Assembly: GCF_900112415.1 (NCBI RefSeq)
Contig: NZ_FOLV01000001.1
Span: forward strand, 467,683 to 531,682
DNA length: 64,000 bases
Direction of reading: 5' to 3'
Origin: Bacillus sp. 491mf
GTDB lineage: Bacteria > Bacillota > Bacilli > Bacillales > Bacillaceae_G
Part shown: in pieces, positions 17,463-26,145 of the stretch
Numbering within the stretch: position 1 is the first letter of the stretch
Layout: each line of letters starts with the position of its first letter
Made by a program: the position numbers and the translations under genes
The notes under the pieces: model-generated
Seen by the model: only the letters and a program-made list of their open reading frames with translations
The model's database searches: none
What the model was told of the DNA's origin: nothing

Positions 17463-17652
17463 AATCTAAAGGGATAATGGACGTATTTATATCACGCCGT
17501 TGATTCAGAAGGGAACACCATTGATTTTTATTGAAGTAAATCAAGGGATAAACAAGCAGCCAAGTGCTTTTTCAAGAAAGCCTTGGCTTTTTTGTACGTT
17601 TCTAAACCTCGCGTAATAACAGCAGATAAAAAACCTGTAGGAATCTATTAGT
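17463..17652 (+). pseudogene. IS6-family (IS240-like) transposase relic
   Basis: Reading 17463-17652 in one frame gives WTYLYHAVDSEGNTIDFY, then a TGA, then SKSRDKQAAKCFFKKAL and VSKPRVITADKK. This is the core of IS6/IS240 transposases, including the first DDE aspartate (AVDSEGN) and the region of the second (ITADKK). In-frame stops (TAA 17475, TGA 17532, TAG 17650) and missing ends show an old, dead copy. The rest of 17428-17803 shows only the MerR promoter. Confidence 0.8.
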
Positions 17653-17750
17653 ATCCGTGTTCTTCTTCCTATATTTCCACAAGAACCTTTTTTATAAAGA
17701 GAAAATTAAATAACTTTATTATTCGTAAACAGAAAAAGGATTTTTTTATT

Positions 17751-17781
17751 TTGACATTAGGTTAACCCTATAGTTTATATT
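17751..17781 (+). promoter_or_regulatory. MerR-type promoter with long spacer and dyad operator
   Basis: TTGACA (17751-17756), a 19-bp spacer, then TATATT (17776-17781). The spacer holds GGTTAACC, an 8-bp perfect palindrome within TAGGTTAACCCTA. MerR-family activators characteristically bind such a dyad in an over-long 19-20 bp spacer. It lies 22 nt before the merR-like gene, so autoregulation is likely. Confidence 0.75.
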
Positions 17782-17803
17782 TGGAATAGAAAAGAGGGAT
17801 AGC

Positions 17804-18541
17804 ATGAAAGGAACAATTACAATAAATCAATTGGCTAGAATTTTTGACATTAGTCATCATCAAATAAGATATTACGAAGAAAAAGGGCTATTGTTTCCGT
17901 CCTATGTTGATAAAAATAAGTACAGAAAATATGCTCTTAAAGAAATTTATCAACTTGCCCAAATACTGATGTTACGAAATTTAAATATTTCAATTATTCA
18001 AATTAAAGATATATTTAAAACTTATCAAAAAAGAGAATACCTGAATCTATTAAATGAAAAATCGAATGAAATTATTGATGAAATCAAAAGGTTAACTGAA
18101 ATTCAAAAATCTATAGAATATCATATGAATAACTTGACAAAAGAAAAGATAGATTCAACAAAGTATGTAGAAAATATTCATTTGAAAAAAATTATTACAT
18201 TAAGAGCAGATGAGAATCTAACTGCAAAAGATGTTTATGAGATGAAGTTATCAACTTTATTGTTTGGTAATGATATCTTTTATGTTTTTGAAGAAGATAC
18301 GTATCACTTATGTATAAAAACAGATGGTAATGCAGATTTTGTAATGAAAGAGGGGCTATATAAATCATTATATATACATGGAGGAACGGATGAGGAGTTT
18401 GAGGAACGGTTACTTACTATTATTACTAAAGAGAACTTTCCGATATATGCCATAGAATATTCAAATGAAATTTTTATTAGTGGTGACATTCTTGAACTAG
18501 AAATTTTAATGCCGGCAAAGGGGGATGAAGATGATAATTAA
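17804..18541 (+). CDS. MerR-family transcriptional regulator
   Basis: 245 residues. The N-terminal winged helix (TINQLARIFDISHHQIRYYEE, residues 4-24) and YALKEIYQLAQILML are typical MerR motifs. A coiled-coil linker (about 75-115) leads to a C-terminal alpha/beta domain (about 125-245) like GyrI-type effector-binding domains. No metal-binding cysteines are visible, so it probably senses an organic ligand or drug. It overlaps the GNAT gene, forming an operon under the 19-bp-spacer promoter. Confidence 0.85.
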   Translation: MKGTITINQLARIFDISHHQIRYYEEKGLLFPSYVDKNKYRKYALKEIYQLAQILMLRNLNISIIQIKDIFKTYQKREYLNLLNEKSNEIIDEIKRLTEIQKSIEYHMNNLTKEKIDSTKYVENIHLKKIITLRADENLTAKDVYEMKLSTLLFGNDIFYVFEEDTYHLCIKTDGNADFVMKEGLYKSLYIHGGTDEEFEERLLTIITKENFPIYAIEYSNEIFISGDILELEILMPAKGDEDDN

Positions 18542-19139
18542 AGAAATCAATAAATATGATAAAAACGAAGAAGTTATGCTTTTGAGAGAGTCTTTCATTT
18601 CCAAATGGACAAAAATTTTAGGGACAAATGATAATCAAAAAATTGATATGTATTTAGAATCATACGATCAAATCACAGAAAAACGTTTTTCTGTGATTGA
18701 TGGTGATAATGGAATTGTAGGTATTTTTGGAGTAAATGCTTCGAATTTTCCCGAAAAGAACTTTAATAAAGAGAATAAGGATGGATATTTTCCTTTTTTG
18801 GAGAAACTTAGATGGAAATTAGCGATGAGGCTACTTTATACTAAGCCCCAAAAGGATGAACTATATTTAAGCTTTTTTGCAATTAATAAGAGATTTCGTG
18901 GTAAAGGATATGGGATGAAAATTTTAGACGAAGTAATGAAGATAGCAAAATTCGAAAATAAAAGTACAGTAAAGCTTTATGTGTCTCAAACGAATGAAAT
19001 TGCCATACACCTGTATCAGCGTTATGGTTTTAAAATACACAACACAGAAAGATATGTATTAACAAAATGGTTCTTAGGAGAAGAAAATTGGTTAGTAATG
19101 AAAAAGAAAGTGGAGGCAAGCGATGAAAAAAACAATTAA
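18531..19139 (+). CDS. GNAT-family N-acetyltransferase
   Basis: 202 residues from ATG 18531, which has AAGGGGG at proper spacing; an ATG at 18525 sits too close to it. The acetyl-CoA loop is RFRGKGYGMKIL (Q/RxxGxG/A) and the C-terminal fold carries AIHLYQRYGFK. The substrate cannot be told. Overlap with the MerR gene suggests acetylation of the compound the regulator senses, which is inference. Confidence 0.82.
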   Translation: MIIKEINKYDKNEEVMLLRESFISKWTKILGTNDNQKIDMYLESYDQITEKRFSVIDGDNGIVGIFGVNASNFPEKNFNKENKDGYFPFLEKLRWKLAMRLLYTKPQKDELYLSFFAINKRFRGKGYGMKILDEVMKIAKFENKSTVKLYVSQTNEIAIHLYQRYGFKIHNTERYVLTKWFLGEENWLVMKKKVEASDEKNN

Positions 19140-19188
19140 AAGCGTCACAATCATATTGTGTGTTGTGATTACTTCTCTAGCTAAGTAG
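19123..19188 (+). pseudogene. Truncated secreted-protein gene (21-codon signal-like stub)
   Basis: ATG 19123 has a strong TGGAGG site inside the GNAT 3' end and encodes MKKTIKSVTIILCVVITSLAK then TAG. It looks like the signal peptide of a secreted or membrane protein. In another frame the sequence continues sensibly (VGYFQYEKNMNIDVLG) before a hairpin, so the gene seems frameshifted and then cut off. It was the third gene of the MerR-GNAT operon. Confidence 0.55.
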
Positions 19189-19302
19189 GCTATTTTCAAT
19201 ATGAAAAGAATATGAACATAGATGTACTTGGTATACATCTATGTTCATATTTAAAATAGAACTAGAAATTTTATCTTCGTAACGGTGATAAAGTGAAACT
19301 TT

Positions 19303-19444
19303 AATCAGTGGGGGTTTTCTTCATCCCCCACTGATTATTAGTTGAACCAATCGGGCTTTTACGGGCAGTTTATCTCCCATCTAACTTCTTTGCATCCACT
19401 GAATTTTGAGGCGGGAGTATTACTGCCCGTTAATGCGGGATAAA
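19303..19444. repeat. B. cereus-group-like palindromic repeat, copy A
   Basis: A 12-bp hairpin AATCAGTGGGGG / CCCCCACTGATT (19303-19336) is followed by a second inverted repeat ACGGGCAGT (19361-19369) / ACTGCCCGT (19422-19430) with inner CTCCC/GGGAG. The stretch CTGAATTTTGAGGCGGGAG then TATTACTGCCC recurs at 49285-49313. Short palindromic interspersed repeats are known in this group (bcr families); assignment to a named family is not possible here. No gene is seen in 19189-19551. Confidence 0.65.
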
Positions 19445-19551
19445 TATAATTGCCAGAAAACTAATGTTTAGAATATGGAGATTCCAGTAACGATAATAAT
19501 TGTCGTAGTACAAATTGAAGGAGCATCAATTACTTTCTCTTCTTAATATAT

Positions 19552-20241
19552 CTATTTTTTTAGTAAATTTTTAAGCTCCAGCAAATTTGCAATTTCATAG
19601 GTAGGTTTTAATTCTGATGTATTTACAATTTGATTAGGGTTAAACCAACACGTATCTATCCCAAAATTGATTCCGCCTTGTATATCAGAAGTTAAACTAT
19701 CTCCTACCATCAATACTTTGCTTTTGTCAGTATGCTTTAAATTGTTTAAAGCGTGTTCAAATATTTTAGAATCTGGCTTCGATACCTCAACATCCTCGGA
19801 GACTACTATATCTTCAAAGAATTTTGCGATAATAGATTTCCGTATTCTATGATCTTGAACATCTTTGAGACCATTGGTAATGATAGAAAGTCTATAATCT
19901 TTATGGAGACTTTCTACAAGGTCTATACTTTCATCATATAAAAAAGATGCATGAGATAGATGTTTCATATATAATTGTGCAAATTTAACTTCATCAAATT
20001 CCGTATTTAATTTGTCGGACAACCGTTTAAATCTTTCAAAACTTAACTTTTTCTGAGTAATAAGCCCGTCCTCAAACTCTTTCCATATAGCTGTATTTAT
20101 TTCTTTGTATACTTCCAAATGATAACTTTCATCATATTCTATATGAAACGCCAGCATCGTATTTTTAAAAGCATCTTTTTCAGATTTTTTAAAATCAAAT
20201 AAAGTCTCATCTGCATCAAATATTATTACTTCGTACTTCAT
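19552..20241 (-). CDS. yjjG: YjjG-like noncanonical pyrimidine nucleotidase, HAD family
   Basis: 229 residues. HAD motif I is DADETLFDF (nucleophile D10 with the DxDET variant characteristic of YjjG), motif II SIITNG, motif III near KPDSKIFE and motif IV VGDSLTSDIQGG. The family (TIGR02254) dephosphorylates nucleoside monophosphates including damaged pyrimidines. It is a single gene on the minus strand with GGAGG before the ATG. Confidence 0.85.
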   Translation of the reverse strand: MKYEVIIFDADETLFDFKKSEKDAFKNTMLAFHIEYDESYHLEVYKEINTAIWKEFEDGLITQKKLSFERFKRLSDKLNTEFDEVKFAQLYMKHLSHASFLYDESIDLVESLHKDYRLSIITNGLKDVQDHRIRKSIIAKFFEDIVVSEDVEVSKPDSKIFEHALNNLKHTDKSKVLMVGDSLTSDIQGGINFGIDTCWFNPNQIVNTSELKPTYEIANLLELKNLLKK

Positions 20242-20379
20242 AGTAATCCTCCAAATATAGTTAGTTTTTGTAGTTTTCTTCTATAAAAAGTCTTATAAAC
20301 GTACTCATAATAGCTTTTGTTATACGCAAAATCCAGGTTTTACAATACTTAATAAATTACAGTATTTATTACGTGTTGT

Positions 20380-20397
20380 ATATGACATATGTCATAT
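20380..20397. promoter_or_regulatory. 18-bp perfect palindrome, probable operator
   Basis: ATATGACATATGTCATAT is a perfect 18-bp palindrome in the 300-bp gap between the divergent YjjG-like and PucR genes. A second inverted repeat TAATAAAT/ATTTATTA (20350-20371) lies just upstream. Position fits an operator for the PucR gene or cluster. The rest of 20242-20541 shows nothing else. Confidence 0.5.
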
Positions 20398-20541
20398 GTA
20401 GCAGAGATTATAAGAAGAATTGAGCAAAGGAAGATTATCTGTAATTAGCACTAATTATTTTTGATTAATTTTGAATTTTCAAATAAGATATTAATATATA
20501 TTAGAGTTAAAGTTTTTAAACTGTAAAGAGGTGCCGATAAA

Positions 20542-22131
20542 ATGAATACTGGGGTTGAATTATCAGTACAAGAAATTTTAAAGCATAAGCATTTTCAAAA
20601 TGCAGAAGTGATAGCAGGGAAAGCAGGCCTTTTCCGAACGGTAAAATGGATTCATATTATGGAAATACCTCGAATTGGAAATCTTTTAAATGGAAATGAG
20701 CTTATTCTTTCTACAGGGGTTGGATGGAAAGGAGATAAAGAAGTATTTCTTTCGTTACTTAAAGAGTTTATTTCCTCTAACGCTGCTGGGCTTTGTGTTG
20801 AATTAGGAATGTATATGACTGACGTACCACAAGAAATTATAGAATTTGCTGATCGTCATGATTTTCCATTAATAGTTTTCTATCATGAAGTACGGTTTGT
20901 TGATATTACACAAGATGTGCACACTCTTTTATTGAAGAAACACTATCAACTGATTTCAGATTTAGAAGTTTATTCACATCAGTTAAATCAGTTGCTTCTT
21001 ACATCTAATTCACAATCAAAAATCTTACAGCTGTTACATAATTATTTACAAATGACAGTAGTGTATTGTTCAAAAGAAGGTGAAATCCTAATTGTTTCCG
21101 AAAAAACATCTGATGAACAAGAGGAAATCATTAAACTTTTAAGGGAAGATAACATGCAAAATGACATGACTATTTTTTGTCAATCAATCCGAGCTTTAGA
21201 GAAAACATTTGCAGAACTCTTCGTTATTTCCAAATCCGAATTACATGGATTTGAATCACTTATAGTAGACCGAACTGCCACTGCGTTGGCGCAAAATTTA
21301 TTACGTGAGTTATATGTTGAAGAACGGAAAAAGGCTGATGAAATAGAATGGATTCAAAAATGGCTTGATGGAACACATAGTGAAGAACGAATTCATAGAT
21401 ACATTGCTGATCTTGAGCCGAACCTTAAAGTAAACGGCTGTATTGTACTACTCTGTAAAATCGAAGACTATGATCAAAAAAACTCGGATTTTACTTATTT
21501 AAAAATACTTTTTCGCTCTATATTTGAAAATCAAGGTTTCTTCCTTTTAACTACTGTAAGGAAAAATCAAATGATGTTCATATTGCTGAACAAGCGAAAA
21601 ACGGGTGATTGGAAATGGAGAGTCGAAGCGGGAATCAATCATTTGAAAAAAACAGAATTAATGGAAAAGTACAAGGCGGGTCAGATCCAATTTGGTGTCG
21701 GTAAGTTTATCGATAAACTAAGTCATGTAAGGAAGAGTTATCACACGGCACAAGAATCATTAATCATTCAGGAGAACATGCCAAAAGGGCACGAGAGTTA
21801 CTTTTATGATGACCTACATATCTTTCGTCTCGTATTAATAGCAGACGAACAAGGAGCACTTGATGATTTTATCTCTGATTATTTAGATCCTGTTCGCATT
21901 CATGATGAGAAGAATAACGGGAAACTAATGGAAACTTTAAAAGCTTATCTTAAATGCAATGGTTCCAAACAAGAAACAGCAACAAATTTATATATCGTTC
22001 GGCAGACTCTTTATCAACGACTTCAAAAAATAAATGAACTTTTAGGCGAAGATTTTATGGAGTTTCATAAACGACAAGCGATCGAATTTGCGATTACTGC
22101 ATATGATTACGTATCTGCTTCTAAATCGTAA
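20542..22131 (+). CDS. PucR-family transcriptional regulator
   Basis: 529 residues. The N-terminal PucR domain (about 8-125) is followed by a GAF/GGDEF-like central part and a C-terminal helix-turn-helix of the PucR/CdaR type (about 465-520: LKAYLKCNGSKQETATNLYI, VRQTLYQRLQKINELLG). In Bacillus such proteins activate catabolic genes for purines, amino acids or GABA in response to substrate. The aminotransferase and amidohydrolase downstream are the likely targets. It starts after AGAGGTG. Confidence 0.88.
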   Translation: MNTGVELSVQEILKHKHFQNAEVIAGKAGLFRTVKWIHIMEIPRIGNLLNGNELILSTGVGWKGDKEVFLSLLKEFISSNAAGLCVELGMYMTDVPQEIIEFADRHDFPLIVFYHEVRFVDITQDVHTLLLKKHYQLISDLEVYSHQLNQLLLTSNSQSKILQLLHNYLQMTVVYCSKEGEILIVSEKTSDEQEEIIKLLREDNMQNDMTIFCQSIRALEKTFAELFVISKSELHGFESLIVDRTATALAQNLLRELYVEERKKADEIEWIQKWLDGTHSEERIHRYIADLEPNLKVNGCIVLLCKIEDYDQKNSDFTYLKILFRSIFENQGFFLLTTVRKNQMMFILLNKRKTGDWKWRVEAGINHLKKTELMEKYKAGQIQFGVGKFIDKLSHVRKSYHTAQESLIIQENMPKGHESYFYDDLHIFRLVLIADEQGALDDFISDYLDPVRIHDEKNNGKLMETLKAYLKCNGSKQETATNLYIVRQTLYQRLQKINELLGEDFMEFHKRQAIEFAITAYDYVSASKS

Positions 22132-22361
22132 TTAAGTTTCACTTTATCGAATCTTTCTTAGCCATAAGGGAAGATCAAGTATGCTGAAACGCGTATTCTA
22201 TGACTTCTTTCTTTAGACTATTTGTAAATAAATCGATTGGATATCACCAAAATGTAGTGATTATCTCAAAAATCAATTTACATAATGTCTACTGAATGCG
22301 CTTTCTTGTTTAGATATAATAAATGCACAGGATTGTTATTTCAGAGCAGTAGGTTTTCATT

Positions 22362-22469
22362 GTGGTAGCAACTAACATTGCACAAACGCTAAAAAATTAC
22401 ATTGGTGGACAGTGGGGAGAATCTACAGGTAAACAAGTTGAAGAAAAAAATGTTAACAGCACAGTATGA
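22362..22469 (+). pseudogene. Aldehyde dehydrogenase, N-terminal stub only
   Basis: A GTG-initiated run of 35 codons reads VVATNIAQTLKNYIGGQWGE, then STGKQVEEKNVN, then ends at TGA. NYIGGQWxxSTG is the typical N-terminus of NAD-dependent (including methylmalonate-semialdehyde type) aldehyde dehydrogenases, which are about 480 residues long. The remaining 90 percent is missing and the aminotransferase start follows at once, so a deletion removed the gene body. The 22132-22361 gap is otherwise promoter-like AT-rich DNA. Confidence 0.7.
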
Positions 22470-22486
22470 AAGAAAGGGGAATAACT

Positions 22487-23827
22487 ATGCAAAAAATTGA
22501 CGAGCAACAAGAGCTTGTAAAAAAAGATGGGCAATACGTTTGGCATGCAATGCGCCGTTATAATGCAGGTGCTCCTTCAATGATTATAACAGATGCAAAA
22601 GGATCGAAAGTAACTGATATTGAAGGGAATTGTTATTTAGATGGCATGTCTGGTTTATGGAGTGTGAATGTTGGCTATGGCCGTAAAGAGCTTGCGGAAG
22701 CAGCTTACCAACAGCTTTTAGATGTCCCATATTTTCCATTATCCCAAAGTCACGTACCAGCTATTCAATTAGCAGAGAAGTTAAATGAATGGCTTGGTGA
22801 TGAATATGTCATCTTCTTCTCCAATAGTGGCTCTGAAGCGAATGAAACAGCGTTTAAAATTGCCCGCCAGTATCATCAGCAGTTCGGTGAATACAATCGC
22901 TATAAATTTATTTCACGTTATCGCGCTTATCACGGCAATTCAATGGGTGCTCTTGCTGCAACGGGGCAAGCGCAGCGTAAGTATAAATATGAACCGTTAG
23001 GACAAGGTTTTTTACATGTTGCACCGCCTGATTCTTATCGTCATACGAAAGAAGAAAATCTTAAGTTTGCTGAAGAAATCGATCGTGTCATTACGTGGGA
23101 GTTAAAAGAAACCGTTGCCGCAGTCATTATGGAACCGATTATTAGCGGCGGAGGTGTACTTATGCCCCCTGAAGACTATATGAAGAAAGTAAAAGCAATT
23201 TGTGAAAAGCATGGTGTACTTCTTATTGTGGATGAAGTAATTTGCGGCTTTGGTAGAACAGGAGAAAAATTTGGGTTTATGCATTATGGTGTAAAACCAG
23301 ACATTATCACAATGGCAAAAGGACTAACGAGTTCTTATCTTCCATTATCTGCAACCGCTGTAAGAAAAAATATTTATGAAGCGTTTAAAGGAACGGAAGA
23401 ATATGATCACCTTCGTCATGTGAATACATTCGGTGGACATCCAGCGAGCTGTGCAGTTGCACTGAAAAATCTAGAGATTATGGAGCGGGAAGACCTCATT
23501 GAAAATGCAAGGGTTTTAGGTGCGCGTTTCCTTAGTGAATTGTCGGAATTAAAAAATTATCCATATGTCGGCGATGTACGGGGTAAAGGGTTTTTAATAG
23601 GGATTGAGCTCGTTGAAGATAAAAAAACGAAACAGCCGGCAGATATACAGAAGGTCAATACTGTAATTGAATCTTGTAAAAAGCAAGGATTGATCATTGG
23701 TAAAAACGGTGATACGGTTGCAGGATATAACAATGTACTCATGCTTGCTCCGCCATTAAACATTACAGAAGAAGACTTTGAATTTATCGTTAGAACAATT
23801 AAAAAAGCAGTAGCGGAACTTGAATAG
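22487..23827 (+). CDS. Class III PLP aminotransferase (omega-amino acid--pyruvate type)
   Basis: 446 residues from ATG 22487 (GAAAGGGG upstream). Fold-type I features: FFSNSGSEANETAFKIAR (cofactor phosphate), AYHGNSMGALAATG, VDEVICGFGRTG (Asp contacting the pyridine N) and the PLP lysine in TMAKGLTSSY. Related enzymes move amino groups from beta-alanine, GABA or similar amines to pyruvate. The adjacent ALDH stub suggests it once fed an aldehyde to that enzyme. The exact substrate is unknown. Confidence 0.88.
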   Translation: MQKIDEQQELVKKDGQYVWHAMRRYNAGAPSMIITDAKGSKVTDIEGNCYLDGMSGLWSVNVGYGRKELAEAAYQQLLDVPYFPLSQSHVPAIQLAEKLNEWLGDEYVIFFSNSGSEANETAFKIARQYHQQFGEYNRYKFISRYRAYHGNSMGALAATGQAQRKYKYEPLGQGFLHVAPPDSYRHTKEENLKFAEEIDRVITWELKETVAAVIMEPIISGGGVLMPPEDYMKKVKAICEKHGVLLIVDEVICGFGRTGEKFGFMHYGVKPDIITMAKGLTSSYLPLSATAVRKNIYEAFKGTEEYDHLRHVNTFGGHPASCAVALKNLEIMEREDLIENARVLGARFLSELSELKNYPYVGDVRGKGFLIGIELVEDKKTKQPADIQKVNTVIESCKKQGLIIGKNGDTVAGYNNVLMLAPPLNITEEDFEFIVRTIKKAVAELE

Positions 23828-23891
23828 GTTTAATCTAAATTAATAAGACGATAAAAAACTTAGAAATGATACAGTGTGAACAAGTACATTA

Positions 23892-24056
23892 ATGAGAAAT
23901 GCACTTGTTTACATTGTTTATTTTGAATTGGTTGCGTTTATTGCTTTGTTTGTAAATACGATTATCATGCTGGGAGTCAGCATGATAACACGAAAGCTTG
24001 AAGAGGGTCATCAGTTGTTTGTTCAAAAAGAAGAGACAAAAAAAACAATGATGTAA
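23892..24056 (+). CDS. Small membrane peptide or transporter 3' remnant (54 aa)
   Basis: ATG 23892 opens 54 codons with one long hydrophobic helix (LVYIVYFELVAFIALFVNTI...) and a charged tail (RKLEEGHQLFVQKEE). There is no ribosome binding site. The pattern looks like the last helix and tail of a solute transporter, which would fit a catabolic cluster, but it could be a genuine small protein. It lies between the aminotransferase and amidohydrolase genes. Confidence 0.35.
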   Translation: MRNALVYIVYFELVAFIALFVNTIIMLGVSMITRKLEEGHQLFVQKEETKKTMM

Positions 24057-24068
24057 GGGGGAGTTAAA

Positions 24069-25685
24069 ATGGCAGATCATGTGTTTTTAAACGGTGAAGT
24101 TATTACAGTCGATGACCAAAACAGAATTTTGGAAGCGGTTGCGATAGAAGGGAATCAAATTATTGCAGTTGGTACAAACGAGGAAATAAAGAAATATATT
24201 CATGACAGCACGCATGTCATAAATTTGGAAGGAAAGAGTTTACTGCCTGGTTTCATTGATTCCCATTTGCACATGGCAATTATCGGAACGAATAAGCTCG
24301 GCATTGATTTTAAAGAAATGCATTTGACATCCATACGTGATTTTCTGGCAAAGGGGAAAGAAGCGGCGAATCGGATCCCTAAAGGGGAATGGATTCGGGC
24401 ATGGGGGTTTAATGAAAATATAATTGAAGAAAAGCGGTTTCCGACAAGATGGGAGCTTGACGAAATTTCCCGGGAGCATCCAATTATCGTAGGACGTACT
24501 TGCGGTCACATTTCGGTAGTAAACAGCAAAGCACTTGAATTAGCTGGCTTATCTCAAAGTACTCCTAATCCGGAGGGGGGAATCATTGGGCGGGATGAAA
24601 ACAGTGAACTTAACGGACTGTTATATGAAACCGCTCATATGAGTATGTATGCACTCGCGCAATTTTCCGAAGAGGAACTGATCAACGGGCTTATTCTAGC
24701 TAGTAATGAGTTTGTTAAATTAGGAATAACGAGTATTCATGATGCGGGCTCATACGGTGCTTCCGTATTTAGGGCCATGCAGAAAGCGGTTGCTTCTGGT
24801 GCTGTGAAGACACGGATTTATGCCATGATCTGTGAACTGAACCATCCTGAAATTTACATTAAGAAAATGATAGATGCCGGTATTTTGTCAGGAGCGGGGA
24901 ACGAGTGGTTTAAAATTGGTCCTGCAAAGATATTTATGGATGGTGCGAGCACCGGTCCGACAATTGCGACGAGGGAACCATACACAAGTAATCCGAATGA
25001 TTGTGGAATTCTTTACTATAGTCAGGAGCAACTAGATGAGATATTAGGAGAAGCACACGAAAAAGGATTTCAAATTACAGCACATGCACAGGGAGATCGC
25101 GCAATTGATATGTTACTTACTTGTATGGAGCGTGCACTGGAAAAATATCCGCGGTCAAATCACCGGCACCGGATTGAACATGCGGGGCTGGCAATGCCGG
25201 ACTTATTGACTCGCATGAAGAAGTTAGGAGTCATTCCGATTCCTAATCCTGGGTTCTTCTATGAGTTTGGGGAAGGGTATATAAAACATTATGGTGAACG
25301 AGTAAATCATATGTATCCCCTTCGTGATTACATTGATGCTGGTGTCATTGCTGCAGCTGCTTCAGATAGCCCGGTTATCATGCCAGACCCACTTCATGGT
25401 ATTCATGTCGCTGTTAACCGCTTAAGTTCATCGGGGCAGGAGGTCGGAGCCAACCAGCGGATTAGCGTTTTGGAAGCTATTAAACTCTTTACATGGAATG
25501 GCGCTTACGCAAGTTTTGAGGAAAAGATGAAAGGCAGCATCGAAGTAGGAAAACTTGCAGATTTAGTTGTTTTGGATAAGGCGATTTTAAATGTTCCTCA
25601 TGAACAAATCAAAGACATACAGGCTGAATTGACCATGCTAGACGGTAAAATTGTATTTCAGCATTCAACTTCTTTAATCGGATAG
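24069..25685 (+). CDS. Metal-dependent amidohydrolase, YtcJ-like (amidohydrolase 3)
   Basis: 538 residues. Metal-binding motif GFIDSHLHM at about 57-65, later histidines in TAHAQGDRAID and RIEHAGLA, and a catalytic Asp in ASDSPVIM. The composite urease-like beta domain is formed by both termini (NGEVITVDDQN; ADLVVLDKAIL). Family members hydrolyse N-formyl or amide bonds. Start ATG after AAGGGGGAG. GC content is visibly higher than in neighbouring genes, suggesting recent transfer with the cluster. Confidence 0.85.
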   Translation: MADHVFLNGEVITVDDQNRILEAVAIEGNQIIAVGTNEEIKKYIHDSTHVINLEGKSLLPGFIDSHLHMAIIGTNKLGIDFKEMHLTSIRDFLAKGKEAANRIPKGEWIRAWGFNENIIEEKRFPTRWELDEISREHPIIVGRTCGHISVVNSKALELAGLSQSTPNPEGGIIGRDENSELNGLLYETAHMSMYALAQFSEEELINGLILASNEFVKLGITSIHDAGSYGASVFRAMQKAVASGAVKTRIYAMICELNHPEIYIKKMIDAGILSGAGNEWFKIGPAKIFMDGASTGPTIATREPYTSNPNDCGILYYSQEQLDEILGEAHEKGFQITAHAQGDRAIDMLLTCMERALEKYPRSNHRHRIEHAGLAMPDLLTRMKKLGVIPIPNPGFFYEFGEGYIKHYGERVNHMYPLRDYIDAGVIAAAASDSPVIMPDPLHGIHVAVNRLSSSGQEVGANQRISVLEAIKLFTWNGAYASFEEKMKGSIEVGKLADLVVLDKAILNVPHEQIKDIQAELTMLDGKIVFQHSTSLIG

Positions 25686-25770
25686 CGTATAACTTTGTCC
25701 CACTATTTGATGGCAGTAAGACCCAAAATTTTAAGGTTAAAGCAAGGAAGATAGGTAAGGGATAACTGTT

Positions 25771-25800
25771 GGAAGCTTCATTTTATAAAATGAAGCTTCC
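25771..25800. terminator. Terminator hairpin after the amidohydrolase
   Basis: GGAAGCTTCATTTTA/TAAAATGAAGCTTCC is a perfect 30-nt palindrome followed by a T-rich tail. Confidence 0.8.
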
Positions 25801-25807
25801 AAATTGT

Positions 25808-26036
25808 TTATCTTTTTGTTCTTTTTTTCATGACCTTTGCTAAAACTTCAATCCAAGGTTTAAGTGACGATGGACAGAAGCGAGAGTAAGTTCAAAGTGC
25901 TCATGAAAATCTTTGTTCTATCTTGTTTTTGGGCTAGTTGTTTGGTGATTTTTGATGTAAACTGATTTATAGGAAGGACTCTTTTCTGTGAATTTAGTGG
26001 GGTTGCTCAATCCTACAAAGAAAAGAGCTTCTTTTT
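25808..26036 (-). other. Possible insertion-sequence relic in a 460-bp gene-free gap
   Basis: On the minus strand short coherent runs appear in different frames (SLKPWIEVLAKVMKKRTKR ending at 25808; LSNPTKFTEKSPSYKSVY near 25950-26020). An imperfect inverted repeat (AGGACTCTTTTCT / AGAAAAGAGCTTCT) followed by a T run lies at 25975-26036. This looks like a decayed transposase fragment, but no family can be named. The T-rich hairpin may also act as a terminator. Confidence 0.25.
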
Positions 26037-26145
26037 TTACGTTTTTATTTATTTACACAAAATATTTTATACTTTTTAGAGATTTGAATAAAACAACAAC
26101 AAATCAATTAAACTTTTAATTTAAATATATTAGGGGATAACAATT

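Noticed and set aside
17558-17588. Hairpin AGCCAAG / CTTGGCT followed by T run, as argS terminator
   Set aside because: It lies inside the IS6 transposase relic (codons for AAK...KKAL), so it is probably chance, although it may still terminate transcription.
18531-19139. GNAT gene as the toxin of a toxin-antitoxin pair
   Set aside because: The partner is a MerR activator with a sensor domain, not a RHH antitoxin, and the 202-residue size is larger than GNAT toxins.
19189-19302. Hairpin ACATAGATGTA / TACATCTATGT as operator
   Set aside because: It lies in the broken secreted-protein gene and is more likely a remnant or terminator. No regulator or promoter is near.
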